A stretch of 64,000 bases of DNA, taken from contig JAGVQM010000011.1 in the NCBI GenBank assembly GCA_020051695.1, positions 232,799 to 296,798 on the forward strand. Reading direction: 5' to 3'. The position numbers and the translations under genes were made by a program. Positions 1-7,860 of this stretch are shown in pieces. Position 1 is the stretch's first letter; each line of letters starts with the position of its first letter. The DNA comes from Candidatus Zixiibacteriota bacterium (GTDB taxonomy: Bacteria > Zixibacteria > MSB-5A5 > WJJR01 > JAJRUJ01). Under the pieces are notes generated by a model, which saw only the letters and a program-made list of their open reading frames with translations, made no database searches and had not been told where the DNA came from.

Positions 1-1
1 C

Positions 2-160
2 GAGGGTGATAAAAAAGAAACGTTTACTTACGACAATTATAGCTGGACGGAGCATATCTCCCGCAAATGGGGCCAGTGGCATCCCTCAGCGCAGGAGATC
101 CTCGAACAACTGGCGGCGTGCGGGTTTCACGTACCGGACAGTCCTGCCTCACCAAAATAA
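2..160 (+). CDS. 3' end of an unidentified protein (partial)
   Basis: An open frame enters from the left edge and ends at TAA 158-160, giving the last 52 residues, which begin EGDKKETFTYDNYSW and end DSPASPK. The segment is hydrophilic, with several aromatic residues and a short helix-like stretch (HPSAQEILEQLAACGF). It carries no membrane segment and no motif that I can assign. The frame stays open to the edge and has normal-looking amino-acid content, which supports a real gene. It converges on the ogt gene with only 29 bases between the stop codons. The function cannot be named from this fragment. Confidence 0.6.
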   Translation, partial: EGDKKETFTYDNYSWTEHISRKWGQWHPSAQEILEQLAACGFHVPDSPASPK

Positions 161-189
161 ATGGTGCGCGTATGCCTTCGCTGCGGGTC

Positions 190-720
190 TTAAACCTGCA
201 ATTCCGGCTGGACCGCGCCCTCCAGCTCCAGCAGACGTTTTTTGCGCCATAAGCCGCCACCATAACCATGCAGCTTTCCATCGCCGTCGATCACCCGGTG
301 GCAGGGGATAATAATTGCCGCATAATTGGCGCCGTTGGCCCGGCCGACGGCGCGCGAGGCGCCCGGTTTGCCGAGAGCCGCAGCGACCTGCCCGTACGAG
401 CGGGTTTCCCCATAGGGGATGGCCAGCAGTTGTCGCCACACTGCCTGCTCGAAGGCCGTGCCGGAAACTGCCAGGGGCGTGGTGAAATTCTTCAATTTAC
501 CGGCAAAGTACTTCGTCAGTTCTTTTTCCAGCAGGTCGAGATGTTTATTCCTGCCCGGGGACACCGGCAGTTTATAACGTTTCTCGACGCGTGTGGCGAT
601 CCGGTTCACGCCGCCGCGGTCATGCCATTCCAGAAAACACAGACCGTCGGCAGTCGCGCCCGCGATCATGTCGCCCAGCGGACTGGGGAAATCACAAGAG
701 ATGATTTTTTGTTCGAGCAT
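190..720 (-). CDS. ogt: Methylated-DNA--protein-cysteine methyltransferase (Ogt/AdaB type)
   Basis: A 176-residue suicide repair enzyme that moves the alkyl group from O6-alkylguanine (and O4-alkylthymine) onto its own cysteine. The active-site motif PCHRVI is present, preceded by GRANGANYAAIII. The helix-turn-helix part carries the family pattern GTAFEQAVWRQLLAIPYGET followed by SYGQVAAALGKPGASRAVG. Length is normal for the family. The start was placed at ATG 718-720 (MLEQKIISCDF); a longer reading to 846 would run inside the upstream ada gene with non-family sequence. The start overlaps the end of ada by 29 bases, so the two are probably co-translated. Together they correspond to the two halves of E. 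coli Ada, split as in Bacillus AdaA/AdaB. Confidence 0.93.
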   Translation of the reverse strand: MLEQKIISCDFPSPLGDMIAGATADGLCFLEWHDRGGVNRIATRVEKRYKLPVSPGRNKHLDLLEKELTKYFAGKLKNFTTPLAVSGTAFEQAVWRQLLAIPYGETRSYGQVAAALGKPGASRAVGRANGANYAAIIIPCHRVIDGDGKLHGYGGGLWRKKRLLELEGAVQPELQV

Positions 721-1252
721 GACAGCTCCCCGGTGTTTCGCCAAACTGGCGGATGAAAGCGTCGCGAAACCCGCTGGCCGATTCATACCCGCAGGCAAAG
801 GCAACACTGAGGTAATTCCCACCGGCCTCCAGTAATTGCCGGGCATATTGCAGCCGGATTCGGCGATGAAAAGCCAGCGGCGTCACGCCGATGTGCGTTT
901 TAAAATAGCGACGGACCGTGGAAATCTCGACTCCCGTCATCTGCATTAATTGTCGTTCATCCAGTTTTTCGTCGCGGTGCTTGCGCATATAAGCCAGCAC
1001 ATCACCCAGCCACCGGGGGAGTACATCGGGGAACTGCTGCGATTTGCAGCGCCGGCAGCCGCGCAACCCCGCGGCGATGGCTTCCTCGCGCGTCCGGTAA
1101 AAGACCACGTTTTTCAACAGCGGGAGCCGGGCCTTGCACGACGGCAGGCAATAAATGCCTGTGGAGTGGACCCCGACGTAGAATCTGCCGTCATATGCGT
1201 CGTCGTTGGCCTGCATGGCCCGCACCATTTGTTGATAGTCCAGCGCTGTCAT
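692..1252 (-). CDS. adaA: AdaA-like methylphosphotriester-sensing transcriptional regulator
   Basis: A 186-residue protein with an N-terminal Ada zinc domain (about residues 5-80) and a C-terminal AraC-type helix-turn-helix (about 85-180). The four zinc cysteines are visible: C35 and C39 in GIYCLPSCKAR, and C66 and C69 in GCRRCK. In the Ada family the first of these takes a methyl group from DNA methylphosphotriesters, which turns the protein into an activator of repair genes. The AraC part contains the typical second helix region FACGYESASGFRDAFIRQFGETP. The DNA-guanine methyltransferase half is absent and is encoded by the overlapping downstream ogt. The gene pair is probably auto-activated under alkylation stress; this is inferred from the family, and no Ada box was identified. 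Confidence 0.92.
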   Translation of the reverse strand: MTALDYQQMVRAMQANDDAYDGRFYVGVHSTGIYCLPSCKARLPLLKNVVFYRTREEAIAAGLRGCRRCKSQQFPDVLPRWLGDVLAYMRKHRDEKLDERQLMQMTGVEISTVRRYFKTHIGVTPLAFHRRIRLQYARQLLEAGGNYLSVAFACGYESASGFRDAFIRQFGETPGSCHARTKNHLL

Positions 1253-1340
1253 GCGGGAAACTTATTGTCGGGGTTTTGACCTGTCTACCGATTTTCCGGC
1301 AGGGAAGTGAGAAAATCGCAGCGACGGCCGCCATGCCGCG

Positions 1341-1368
1341 CCGGGGACGGCCCCCCAGCCATCCCCGG
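1341..1368. terminator. GC-rich inverted repeat downstream of the Cys-rich gene
   Basis: A hairpin can form between CCGGGGA (1341-1347) and TCCCCGG (1362-1368), with an inner GGC/GCC pair and a C-rich loop. It lies between the end of the Cys-rich gene and the start of ada, both on the minus strand. There is no clear T-run, so a role in termination is only possible. Confidence 0.3.
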
Positions 1369-1402
1369 TACGGGTGGACATGGACATTCCCAGCCCCGTG
1401 CG

Positions 1403-1600
1403 TCAGGTCTTTTTCTCGGGGCCCGGCGGACAGCATTGCTCGGGCGTGCAGTAATCGGCCGTTTTGTCGCCGCAGTGGACCATGACCGGCACGCAGCAGC
1501 AGCGCGACAGCATCTGGCCCAGTGTCTTGCCCTTGACCTCAACGCGGAAACCGTCCTCGGTCTCCACGATCTTTATTTCACCGAATTGTCCGGTCGACAT
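1403..1600 (-). CDS. Small cysteine-rich protein of unknown function
   Basis: A 65-residue protein that I cannot assign to a known family. The first half looks like a small beta structure (FGEIKIVETEDGFRVEVKG). The second half carries seven cysteines: C34-C36 as a CCC triplet, C43, C51 and C56-C57. This suggests metal binding or redox chemistry. A strong ribosome-binding site (GGAGG five bases before ATG 1598-1600) supports expression. It is encoded just downstream of an ArsR-family repressor on the same strand, and the 77-base gap is extremely AT-rich with palindromic TATA-like sequence. A link with metal or sulfur stress is therefore plausible but unproven. Confidence 0.6.
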   Translation of the reverse strand: MSTGQFGEIKIVETEDGFRVEVKGKTLGQMLSRCCCVPVMVHCGDKTADYCTPEQCCPPGPEKKT

Positions 1601-1629
1601 CTGTACCTCCAGTGGTTAATGTCTATTGT

Positions 1630-1662
1630 TTCTCATATGCACATATACGAATATATAAATAT
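1630..1662 (-). promoter_or_regulatory. AT-rich promoter/operator candidate for the Cys-rich gene
   Basis: The gap upstream of the Cys-rich gene contains CATATGCACATATACGAATA and adjoining TATAAATATAAT-like sequence. The core TATACG..AAT resembles TATACGTGAAT in the arsR/tauE divergent region, which suggests a shared ArsR-type operator. This is a match by eye only. Confidence 0.3.
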
Positions 1663-1677
1663 AATGTTGCAAAAAAA

Positions 1678-2037
1678 TTACCTGTCGTCTGTTTTTTTTC
1701 TTTTTTTTCTGCCGCCGGCCTGCTCCTCCACGCCGAGGCACCCGCAAAAGCCGGAACAACAAAGCCGGATCGCGTTGCGGTCGAGGCCGTAGTACACTTT
1801 TTGGCCGTCCCGCCGGTCGGTGACGGCCCCCGCTTCTTTAAGGACAGCGAGGTGGCGGCTGGTCGTGGGCTGGGCCAAACCTACGGCGTCGGCAATATCC
1901 TGTACGGTCTTTTCGCCGGAGGAGAGCAGAACCAGGATTTTTTGCCGTGAGGGGTCGCCAAATGCCTTGAAATACTTGCTGTAGCTTTTGACGTCCAGGC
2001 CGCACGCCGCGAGCATTTTTGCCAGTTCAGCCATCAT
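1678..2037 (-). CDS. ArsR/SmtB-family winged-helix repressor
   Basis: A 119-residue regulator. The winged helix-turn-helix spans roughly residues 20-95: FGDPSRQKILVLLSSGEKTV, then QPTTSRHLAVLKEAGAV as the recognition helix, then DRRDGQKVYYGL as the wing. The usual ELCVC metal motif of ArsR is not present in helix 3. Instead a C-terminal cluster CCSGFCGC (about residues 93-100), together with C12 near the N-terminus, could bind metal or sense thiols. A lysine/arginine tail (GGRKKRKKTDDR) ends the protein. The start may be either of two adjacent ATG codons. It is divergent from the TauE/SafE exporter and lies upstream of the Cys-rich gene; both are likely targets, by inference from position. 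Confidence 0.88.
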   Translation of the reverse strand: MMAELAKMLAACGLDVKSYSKYFKAFGDPSRQKILVLLSSGEKTVQDIADAVGLAQPTTSRHLAVLKEAGAVTDRRDGQKVYYGLDRNAIRLCCSGFCGCLGVEEQAGGRKKRKKTDDR

Positions 2038-2049
2038 TGTTCACCCCTG

Positions 2050-2082
2050 CATTCATTTATCACCATATTTGTATACGTGAAT
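2050..2082. promoter_or_regulatory. Imperfect inverted repeat between arsR and tauE
   Basis: The stretch ATTCATTTATCA ... GTATACGTGAAT forms an imperfect dyad (8 of 12 positions match) between the divergent arsR and tauE genes. Its position and AT-richness fit an ArsR-family operator. This is a visual match, not a scored one. Confidence 0.3.
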
Positions 2083-2187
2083 TTCCCCGGCGGGGCAACG
2101 ATTTTCACTGCCGTGATTTTGTCTTCCGACGTCCGACAATGGCCGTATATTATCGATCAGGGCCGGATGTCCGGGGGAGGAAAACAC

Positions 2188-2961
2188 GTGGAGTGGTACA
2201 TCTATCTTGCGGTAGTCGTTGCCGGTTTTTTATCGGGATTTGTCAATACCCTGGCCGGGAGCGGGTCACTGATCACGCTCCCGTTATTGATGTTCCTTGG
2301 TTTGCCCGCCAATGTGGCCAACGGTACCAACCGCGTGGGCATTTTACTCCAAAACGTGGTCGGGGTCGGCAGCTTCAAAAAACAGAAGATCCTCGATTTG
2401 CGGGGCGGGTTGCTGCTGGCTCTTCCCGCGGTCGTCGGCGGGGTCATCGGCGCGCGGATTGCAGTGGACTTGGATGAAGAAATCATGCGCAAAACCATCG
2501 GGGTGCTGATGGTCGTTTTTTTGTTCCTCCTCATTTTGCGACCCAAGCGGTGGTTGGAAGGCCGGCCGGAGGTGGAGGGACGGCGGCCTAATCTCCTGCA
2601 ATATTTCATTTTTTTCGCCATCGGGGTCTATGGGGGATTTATCCAGGTGGGGGTCGGCATCTTTCTGCTGGCCGGTCTGGTCCTGGGCGCCGGGTACGAT
2701 CTGGTGCAGGCCAATGCCGTGAAAGTGTTGATTATTCTTTGCTTCACGCCACTGGCGCTGGTAGTTTTCCTGCTGGAAGGTCAGGTGGAATGGGTCGCGG
2801 GGCTGACTCTGGCGATCGGGAGCATGCTGGGCGCCTGGGTGGCGGCCCGGATGGCCGTCAAACGGGGAGCGCGTTTTGTGCGCTGGTTGCTGATCGGTGT
2901 TGTTGTTGTTTCGGCGGCATCTCTCCTGGGCGTTGCCGACCTGATTGGGCGTATGTTTTAG
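2188..2961 (+). CDS. TauE/SafE-family membrane exporter (sulfite/organosulfonate type)
   Basis: A 257-residue integral membrane protein with about eight hydrophobic segments. It has the two family half-repeats: the first holds GFLSGFVNTLAGSGSLITLP and the second GVYGGFIQVGVGIFLLAGLV. Members export sulfite, sulfoacetate or related sulfur compounds; substrate specificity cannot be read from the sequence. The start is set at GTG 2188-2190 because GGGGGAGG lies seven bases before it. An in-frame ATG at 2167 and earlier codons lack this signal. It is divergent from an ArsR repressor, so it is probably induced by a metal, sulfur or redox signal. Confidence 0.85.
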   Translation: MEWYIYLAVVVAGFLSGFVNTLAGSGSLITLPLLMFLGLPANVANGTNRVGILLQNVVGVGSFKKQKILDLRGGLLLALPAVVGGVIGARIAVDLDEEIMRKTIGVLMVVFLFLLILRPKRWLEGRPEVEGRRPNLLQYFIFFAIGVYGGFIQVGVGIFLLAGLVLGAGYDLVQANAVKVLIILCFTPLALVVFLLEGQVEWVAGLTLAIGSMLGAWVAARMAVKRGARFVRWLLIGVVVVSAASLLGVADLIGRMF

Positions 2962-3024
2962 ATGCCGCGATGGGGAATATCCGCCCATAGAATTAGACGC
3001 GGCGAATGACGCGAGTAAAAATAG

Positions 3025-3333
3025 ATGGCGGAACATGTATTAGTCGGTCTGGCCAGTATTATTATTCTGGGGATCACCGCGCAGTGGCTGGCCTGGGAAT
3101 TTCATTTGCCGGCCATCCTGCTGCTATTAGTCTTTGTTATCAGGCCGGAGCCGTGATTAATGAACGCCGTTGACCCCCACGTTTGACTTCGCCGCGTTTA
3201 AAGACCATTACCGGACGCGAGCGCTGCCGTTGTTTGTCATCGCCAAGACCGGTAGTCTCAGCATCTGCACGGTGAATCGCGCCCCCGCGCCCGACCGGGC
3301 CAGACTTTGATTAGTCTGGTCGATCCGGACTGA
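3025..3333 (+). pseudogene. Remnant of a CPA-family cation:proton antiporter
   Basis: ATG 3025 opens a 43-codon reading (EHVLVGLASIIILGITAQW, then LAWEFHLPAILLLLVF) that looks like the N-terminal helix of CPA-type Na+/H+ antiporters. It then stops, while a neighbouring frame continues with AGAVIN, as expected for a frameshift. From about 3167 another frame reads DFAAFKDHYRTRALPLFVI and later RAPAPD. After a second shift a third reading gives PGQTLISLVDPD and a stop at 3331-3333, resembling the C-terminal end of the same family. About 500 codons of the middle are missing. This is a gene reduced to its two ends, with two frameshifts and a large deletion. The family call is from memory of conserved ends. 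Confidence 0.6.
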
Positions 3334-3578
3334 GTGCGCACGGCACAAGCAGGCCAAGAAAACAACCGGAAAATCACGGACGAATGGGAAGAAAAAATGT
3401 CTTGCGGAGGCAGGCCGTTTGGCTGACTGTTTACACCAGGCCGGCCATGTGCAGTAAGAAAGCCGCGCAAAATGCCCGACCCGGACGGGAGTGTTTCTGC
3501 ATGGAAGCAACGAACGGTATCCGCCAATTGCAGAAGGGCGATTGAATATTCAAGAAGTATGAATAAAGGACAAGACAC

Positions 3579-4583
3579 GTGCCGGGAGATTCCAGAATCA
3601 AGGTTTTTCTTACCGGGGCTACCGGGTTCATCGGAACACACGTGGTGCGGCGGTTGTCCGCCACCGCGCATCAGGTAGTCTGTTTTGTGCGGAAAAACAG
3701 CGACATCGGCGCGTTGAAGCAACTGGACGTCCGGCTGGCCGTCGGTGATTTGATGGACAGGAATTCATTAGGCGAGGGCATGAAGGACTGTGATTGGGTG
3801 ATCGATCTGGCCAACGTCTATTCGTTCTGGGTCCCGGACATGCGGGTCTACACGGCGGTAAATATCGAGGGTACGCGAAATGTGCTCGAATGTGCCCTGC
3901 AGGCGGGAGTAGCCAAGGTCATCCATGTGAGCACTTGCGGCATTTATGGCAAACCCGCGGAATGTCCGTTCACCGAAAATTCGCAGCCCGGCCCGGTCCG
4001 ATTCGGCGAGTATTTTCGCACCAAATTCGAAGGCGATCGTATCGCGTGGGATCTTTATCAGAACAAGCACCTGCCCCTGGTCATGGTGCACCCCTGCGCG
4101 GTACTCGGCCCGGGAGACCCGAAAGCATCAGGCCGGTACGTGCAGGATTTACTGTACCGACGGATGCCGGCCACGGTATTTAATGATTCAATCCTGACCT
4201 GGGTCCACGTGAAAGATGTTGCCGAAAGCATTGTCCGGGCTGCGGAAAAGGAAGGCAATATTGGTGAGAAGTACCTGATCGGCAAATACCGGATGTCCCT
4301 TGCTGAATTCAATACATTGGTCAGTGACATCGCCGATGTTCCCTTGCCCCGGCTGCGCCTGCCCGATTTTTTGGTTGCGATAAATGCGCGGATTTTGACG
4401 ACTTTGGCCAATCTGAGCGGAATACCGCCGAAATGGGGGATGTCTGTCGATCAGATGCGGGTGCTGAAGGAAGGTTTTCAGGTCGACGGCAGCAAAGCGG
4501 AACGGGAATTGGGCATCGACTATACGTCGATCCGTGTGGCACTGGAGGAAGCGATTGCCTCCTATCGCAGCAGTGCACCTTGA
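3579..4583 (+). CDS. NAD(P)-dependent epimerase/dehydratase-like extended SDR
   Basis: A 334-residue extended short-chain dehydrogenase. The nucleotide-binding motif TGATGFIGTHVVRRL (GxxGxxG) lies near residue 12. The catalytic pattern follows: HVSTCGIYG supplies the serine/threonine, and EYFRTK supplies the YxxxK pair. Length and layout match the dihydroflavonol-4-reductase/3-beta-hydroxysteroid dehydrogenase-like branch, which acts on lipids, isoprenoids or sugars; the substrate is unknown. Translation starts at GTG 3579, preceded by AAAGGA. It is only 30 bases upstream of the kinase gene of the lipid operon, so it may act in the same pathway. It could equally be a sugar-nucleotide epimerase. 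Confidence 0.85.
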   Translation: MPGDSRIKVFLTGATGFIGTHVVRRLSATAHQVVCFVRKNSDIGALKQLDVRLAVGDLMDRNSLGEGMKDCDWVIDLANVYSFWVPDMRVYTAVNIEGTRNVLECALQAGVAKVIHVSTCGIYGKPAECPFTENSQPGPVRFGEYFRTKFEGDRIAWDLYQNKHLPLVMVHPCAVLGPGDPKASGRYVQDLLYRRMPATVFNDSILTWVHVKDVAESIVRAAEKEGNIGEKYLIGKYRMSLAEFNTLVSDIADVPLPRLRLPDFLVAINARILTTLANLSGIPPKWGMSVDQMRVLKEGFQVDGSKAERELGIDYTSIRVALEEAIASYRSSAP

Positions 4584-4613
4584 CCATATTGGAAAAACCG
4601 TCGGAAAACTGGC

Positions 4614-6983
4614 GTGACTACCAAAGAGTTTGAAAACGACGATACCCAGCCTTTTGCCGTGCCGGCCGTCGGGACCATGGTTTCCCATTACCGGATTATC
4701 CGGAAGATCGGCGCGGGAGGGATGGGGGATGTGTATCTGGCCGAGGACACCATGCTTGATCGGCAGGTGGCGTTAAAGTTCCTGCCGCCGCACCTGTCCC
4801 GGGACGAAGATTGCCGGGCGAGGTTCATCCGGGAGGCGCAGGCGGCGGCCAAGCTGGACCATCCGAATATCATTCAAATCTTCGAAGTGGCCGAATACCG
4901 GGAGCGTCCGTTTTTCGCCATGCAGTTGGTCGAGGGGCAATCATTACGGGAACTGATTAAAAACAGGGGACTGGAACCGGCGGAGGCCATCGAACTGGCG
5001 CTCCAAATCGGAGAGGGACTGAACAAGGCCCACCAGATGGGTATCATCCATCGGGACGTGAAACCGGCCAATATTGTCGTTGATCGGGACGGGCGTGCGC
5101 GGCTGCTCGATTTCGGCCTGGCGGAGATCCGGAGTCTGGAGCGGCTTACGCCGACCGGTTCGACTCTGGGCACGATGGGATACATGTCGCCGGAGCAAAT
5201 CGAGGTCAAAGGGACCGACCATCGCTCGGATTTGTTTTCTCTTGGCGTCGTCTTGTACGAAATGATCACCGGTCGGCCGCCGTTCAAGGGGGAGACCGAG
5301 GCGGCGGTTATGCATTCGGTGTTGCAGGATACTCCCGAGCCGCTTTCCCGCTACAAAAGCGGTGTGTCGGAAGATGTGCAGCGCATTGTCTCCAAGCTTC
5401 TGGAAAAAGACCCTCAGCTCAGATACCAGAGTGCCGCGGATGTGATCAGTGATTTAAAGCGACTTGATCGGCGTCATGCAGGTCCGGCCGTTACCCGTCG
5501 CACAAAACGAAGACTGGTTTTGCCGATTGCAGCGGTGATCATCGCCGTGCTGATTATCGGTTTTTATGCCATACCGTTCCGGCGCCCTGTGAAGGAGGAG
5601 ATCCCGACCATTGCCGTGCTGCCGTTTAAGGACCTGAGCGCGCAACAGGACCAGGCCTATTTTTGTGACGGTATTGCCGAAGATTTGATCGGTGCGTTAA
5701 CCCGGCTGGAGAACCTTCGGGTTCTGGCCCGGACGTCATCTTTTTCCCTTGGTGAAGAGGGCGAAGACCAGCTACGGACCAGCCGCAAGCTGGGGGTCAA
5801 GGCGCTTCTCACCGGCAGCGTCCGCCGGGCGGACGATCGCCTGCGGATTACTGCACAGCTGGTCAATGTGGCGGATGGTTATCAGGTCTGGTCCGGCCGT
5901 TATGATCGGACCGCGGTGGACGTCTTTGCCATCCAGGATGAAATATCGCGGGCGATCGTCGCCGCTTTGGAAGTCCAGCTTACCGGGCCGCGGGGAGCTC
6001 CGCTGGTCGGTCTCCGCACCGCCAGCCCCGAGGCGTATAATACCTACCTGACGGGACGGTATCATCTGGCCCAGCGGACTCCCGAGGGTTTTGCCAGAGC
6101 ATTGCAGAATTTCAATAAGGCAATTGGCGAAGACCCGCACTTCGCCCTGGCGTATGTGGGCGTGGCGGACTGCTATAACCTTCTCGGCTTTTATGATGTC
6201 CTGCCGGCAGAAAAGACTTTTCCCGCAGCCAAGACTGCCGCCCGGCAGGCACTTGAGATTGATCCGACCCTCGGCGAGGCGTATACGTCTCTGGCCCATG
6301 CCATTGAATTTTACGATTGGCAGTGGGGACTCGCGGAAAGCACGTTTGTCCGCGCGTTGCAGCTTAACCCCGGCTATGCGTCGGCCCACCAGTGTTATGC
6401 CGAATTTCTCTCGGCCATGGGCCGGACCGAGGAATCCCGGGCCGAATATGAAATCGCCCGCCGGCTTGATCCCCTTTCTGCGGCGATTGGGTCCAACATC
6501 GCCGGGTCGTTGTTTATGGCGCGGGAGTACGATCGTGCTCTGGAAGAATACCGGGCTGCCCTCCAACTGGATCAGAATTTCGCACCGACTCATTTTTTTC
6601 TGGGATATGTCAAGGCGTTTTTAGGGGAATATGATGACGCGTTGGCCGAACTTGGACAAGCCGCCCACCTGACGGGAGATACGACCTCAACGATTGCCGG
6701 GGCTTTCGGCTATGTATACGCGTTGGCGGGCCGGACGGATGAAGCGGTTCGGCTGCTTGGTGAGCTGGAAAAACGTGCGGTCTCGGAACATATTTCGCCT
6801 TGTGGGATGTCCCTGTTGTGTACGGCGCTGGGACGAACGGACCAGGCCTTTGCCTGGCTGGAGCAGGCCTACGATGCGCGCGATCCATGGATGGTTACGC
6901 TCAATGTAAATCCGCTGTTTGATAATCTGCGCCCCGATCCGCGATTTGCCGAATTGTTGAAGAAAATGAACCTGGTTGAATGA
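4614..6983 (+). CDS. Receptor-like Ser/Thr protein kinase with TolB-like and TPR domains
   Basis: A 789-residue transmembrane kinase. The Hanks-type catalytic domain (about residues 25-285) has the glycine loop GAGGMG at 33-38, catalytic lysine K55, HRDVKPAN near 146, DFGLAE, and the activation-segment GTMGYMSPEQ. A single membrane helix lies at about 302-321. The outer part starts with a TolB/FlgO-like domain (IPTIAVLPFKDLS, about 330-455), as seen in many adenylate cyclase and kinase receptors. TPR repeats then run to the C-terminus. The start is GTG 4614, 30 bases after the SDR gene. The stop overlaps the next gene by eight bases. It probably phosphorylates proteins of its own operon, in balance with the PP2C phosphatase at 10429; that link is inference. 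Confidence 0.93.
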   Translation: MTTKEFENDDTQPFAVPAVGTMVSHYRIIRKIGAGGMGDVYLAEDTMLDRQVALKFLPPHLSRDEDCRARFIREAQAAAKLDHPNIIQIFEVAEYRERPFFAMQLVEGQSLRELIKNRGLEPAEAIELALQIGEGLNKAHQMGIIHRDVKPANIVVDRDGRARLLDFGLAEIRSLERLTPTGSTLGTMGYMSPEQIEVKGTDHRSDLFSLGVVLYEMITGRPPFKGETEAAVMHSVLQDTPEPLSRYKSGVSEDVQRIVSKLLEKDPQLRYQSAADVISDLKRLDRRHAGPAVTRRTKRRLVLPIAAVIIAVLIIGFYAIPFRRPVKEEIPTIAVLPFKDLSAQQDQAYFCDGIAEDLIGALTRLENLRVLARTSSFSLGEEGEDQLRTSRKLGVKALLTGSVRRADDRLRITAQLVNVADGYQVWSGRYDRTAVDVFAIQDEISRAIVAALEVQLTGPRGAPLVGLRTASPEAYNTYLTGRYHLAQRTPEGFARALQNFNKAIGEDPHFALAYVGVADCYNLLGFYDVLPAEKTFPAAKTAARQALEIDPTLGEAYTSLAHAIEFYDWQWGLAESTFVRALQLNPGYASAHQCYAEFLSAMGRTEESRAEYEIARRLDPLSAAIGSNIAGSLFMAREYDRALEEYRAALQLDQNFAPTHFFLGYVKAFLGEYDDALAELGQAAHLTGDTTSTIAGAFGYVYALAGRTDEAVRLLGELEKRAVSEHISPCGMSLLCTALGRTDQAFAWLEQAYDARDPWMVTLNVNPLFDNLRPDPRFAELLKKMNLVE

Positions 6984-7860
6984 AGAGCTGGTGGCTTACA
7001 TGCTCGAATCGGCACACATTTTCGTCCTGCTTGGCGCATTTGGCGGTCTCTCCTTGATTGTCTGTGCCCGAATGGTCTTTCCCCGCCGATTGTTTTTTGC
7101 TTCCTATCTCAACTTCACTTTGTTGTTTTTTGCGAGCATTGTGGTTTCCGCCTTTGCCTCTTTAGCGTACGGTTTGTGGATTCTGGCCGTGGTGTCGTTT
7201 CTGGCGATGCGGGAATATTTATCGTTAATCGACATTCGATTGCAGGATCGGCTGGGCGTCTTTGGCGCGTACCTGTCTATCCCGTTCATGTACTATTTCA
7301 TTCATATCGATTGGTACGGGATGTTTATCATTTCCATTCCGGTCTATGCGTTTCTGGCGGTTCCGCTGTTGGTGACCCTGGGCGGACGCGAGTCCGCCGG
7401 AACGGTTTTCTCTATTGGCGCGATCGATTTTGGTTTGTTTCTGTTCGTCTACTGCCTGGGGCACATTGGGTATTTACTTTCGTATTCGATTTGGATGCCG
7501 ATGCTATTGATCCTCAGCGTCGCGATCTGCGATCTTATCGCCGAACTCGTGGTCAAACGTTTGTCGTCGGTTTCGACAAGTTTCCTGGGGCGGTTGTTTC
7601 TCCCGCTTCCGCTGACCATCGGTTTGTCCTGGTTGTTGTCGGATTGGGCGGGAATCCCATTAATTCATGCGTTGATTCTGGGTACACTGATTCCACCCCT
7701 GGCAATGATGGGACAACGTACGGGCAACTATATCAAGGCGGATTTGGGCGTTTCCGGCGATGCATTATTCCCCGGCCGGGGACAAATTCTGGATAACCTG
7801 AAATCATTCTTTTTCGCCGCGCCCGTGGTGTTTCACTATATCCGGTACTTTCTGAAATGA
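6976..7860 (+). CDS. CdsA-like (phosphatidate cytidylyltransferase family) membrane protein with degenerate signature
   Basis: A 294-residue polytopic membrane protein. Its C-terminus keeps the shape of the CdsA/YnbB family: a loop NYIKADLGVSGDALFPGRGQ, then ILDNLKS, then AAPVVFHYIRYF. Canonical enzymes read roughly KR....KD....PGHGG.LDR.D there. Here the arginine, the KD pair, the histidine and the LDR aspartates are replaced (IKAD, SG, PGRGQ, LDNLK). CdsA makes CDP-diacylglycerol from CTP and phosphatidate, and loss of these polar residues suggests changed or lost chemistry. The start is uncertain: TTG 6976 overlaps the kinase stop, and GTG 6991 or ATG 7000 are alternatives. The end overlaps the next gene as ATGA, so the genes are translationally coupled. 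Confidence 0.75.
   Translation: MNEELVAYMLESAHIFVLLGAFGGLSLIVCARMVFPRRLFFASYLNFTLLFFASIVVSAFASLAYGLWILAVVSFLAMREYLSLIDIRLQDRLGVFGAYLSIPFMYYFIHIDWYGMFIISIPVYAFLAVPLLVTLGGRESAGTVFSIGAIDFGLFLFVYCLGHIGYLLSYSIWMPMLLILSVAICDLIAELVVKRLSSVSTSFLGRLFLPLPLTIGLSWLLSDWAGIPLIHALILGTLIPPLAMMGQRTGNYIKADLGVSGDALFPGRGQILDNLKSFFFAAPVVFHYIRYFLK

Noticed and set aside
190..846. Longer start for the ogt gene (218 residues)
   Set aside because: The additional 42 residues overlap ada in another frame and show no family similarity; ATG 718-720 opens the conserved domain.
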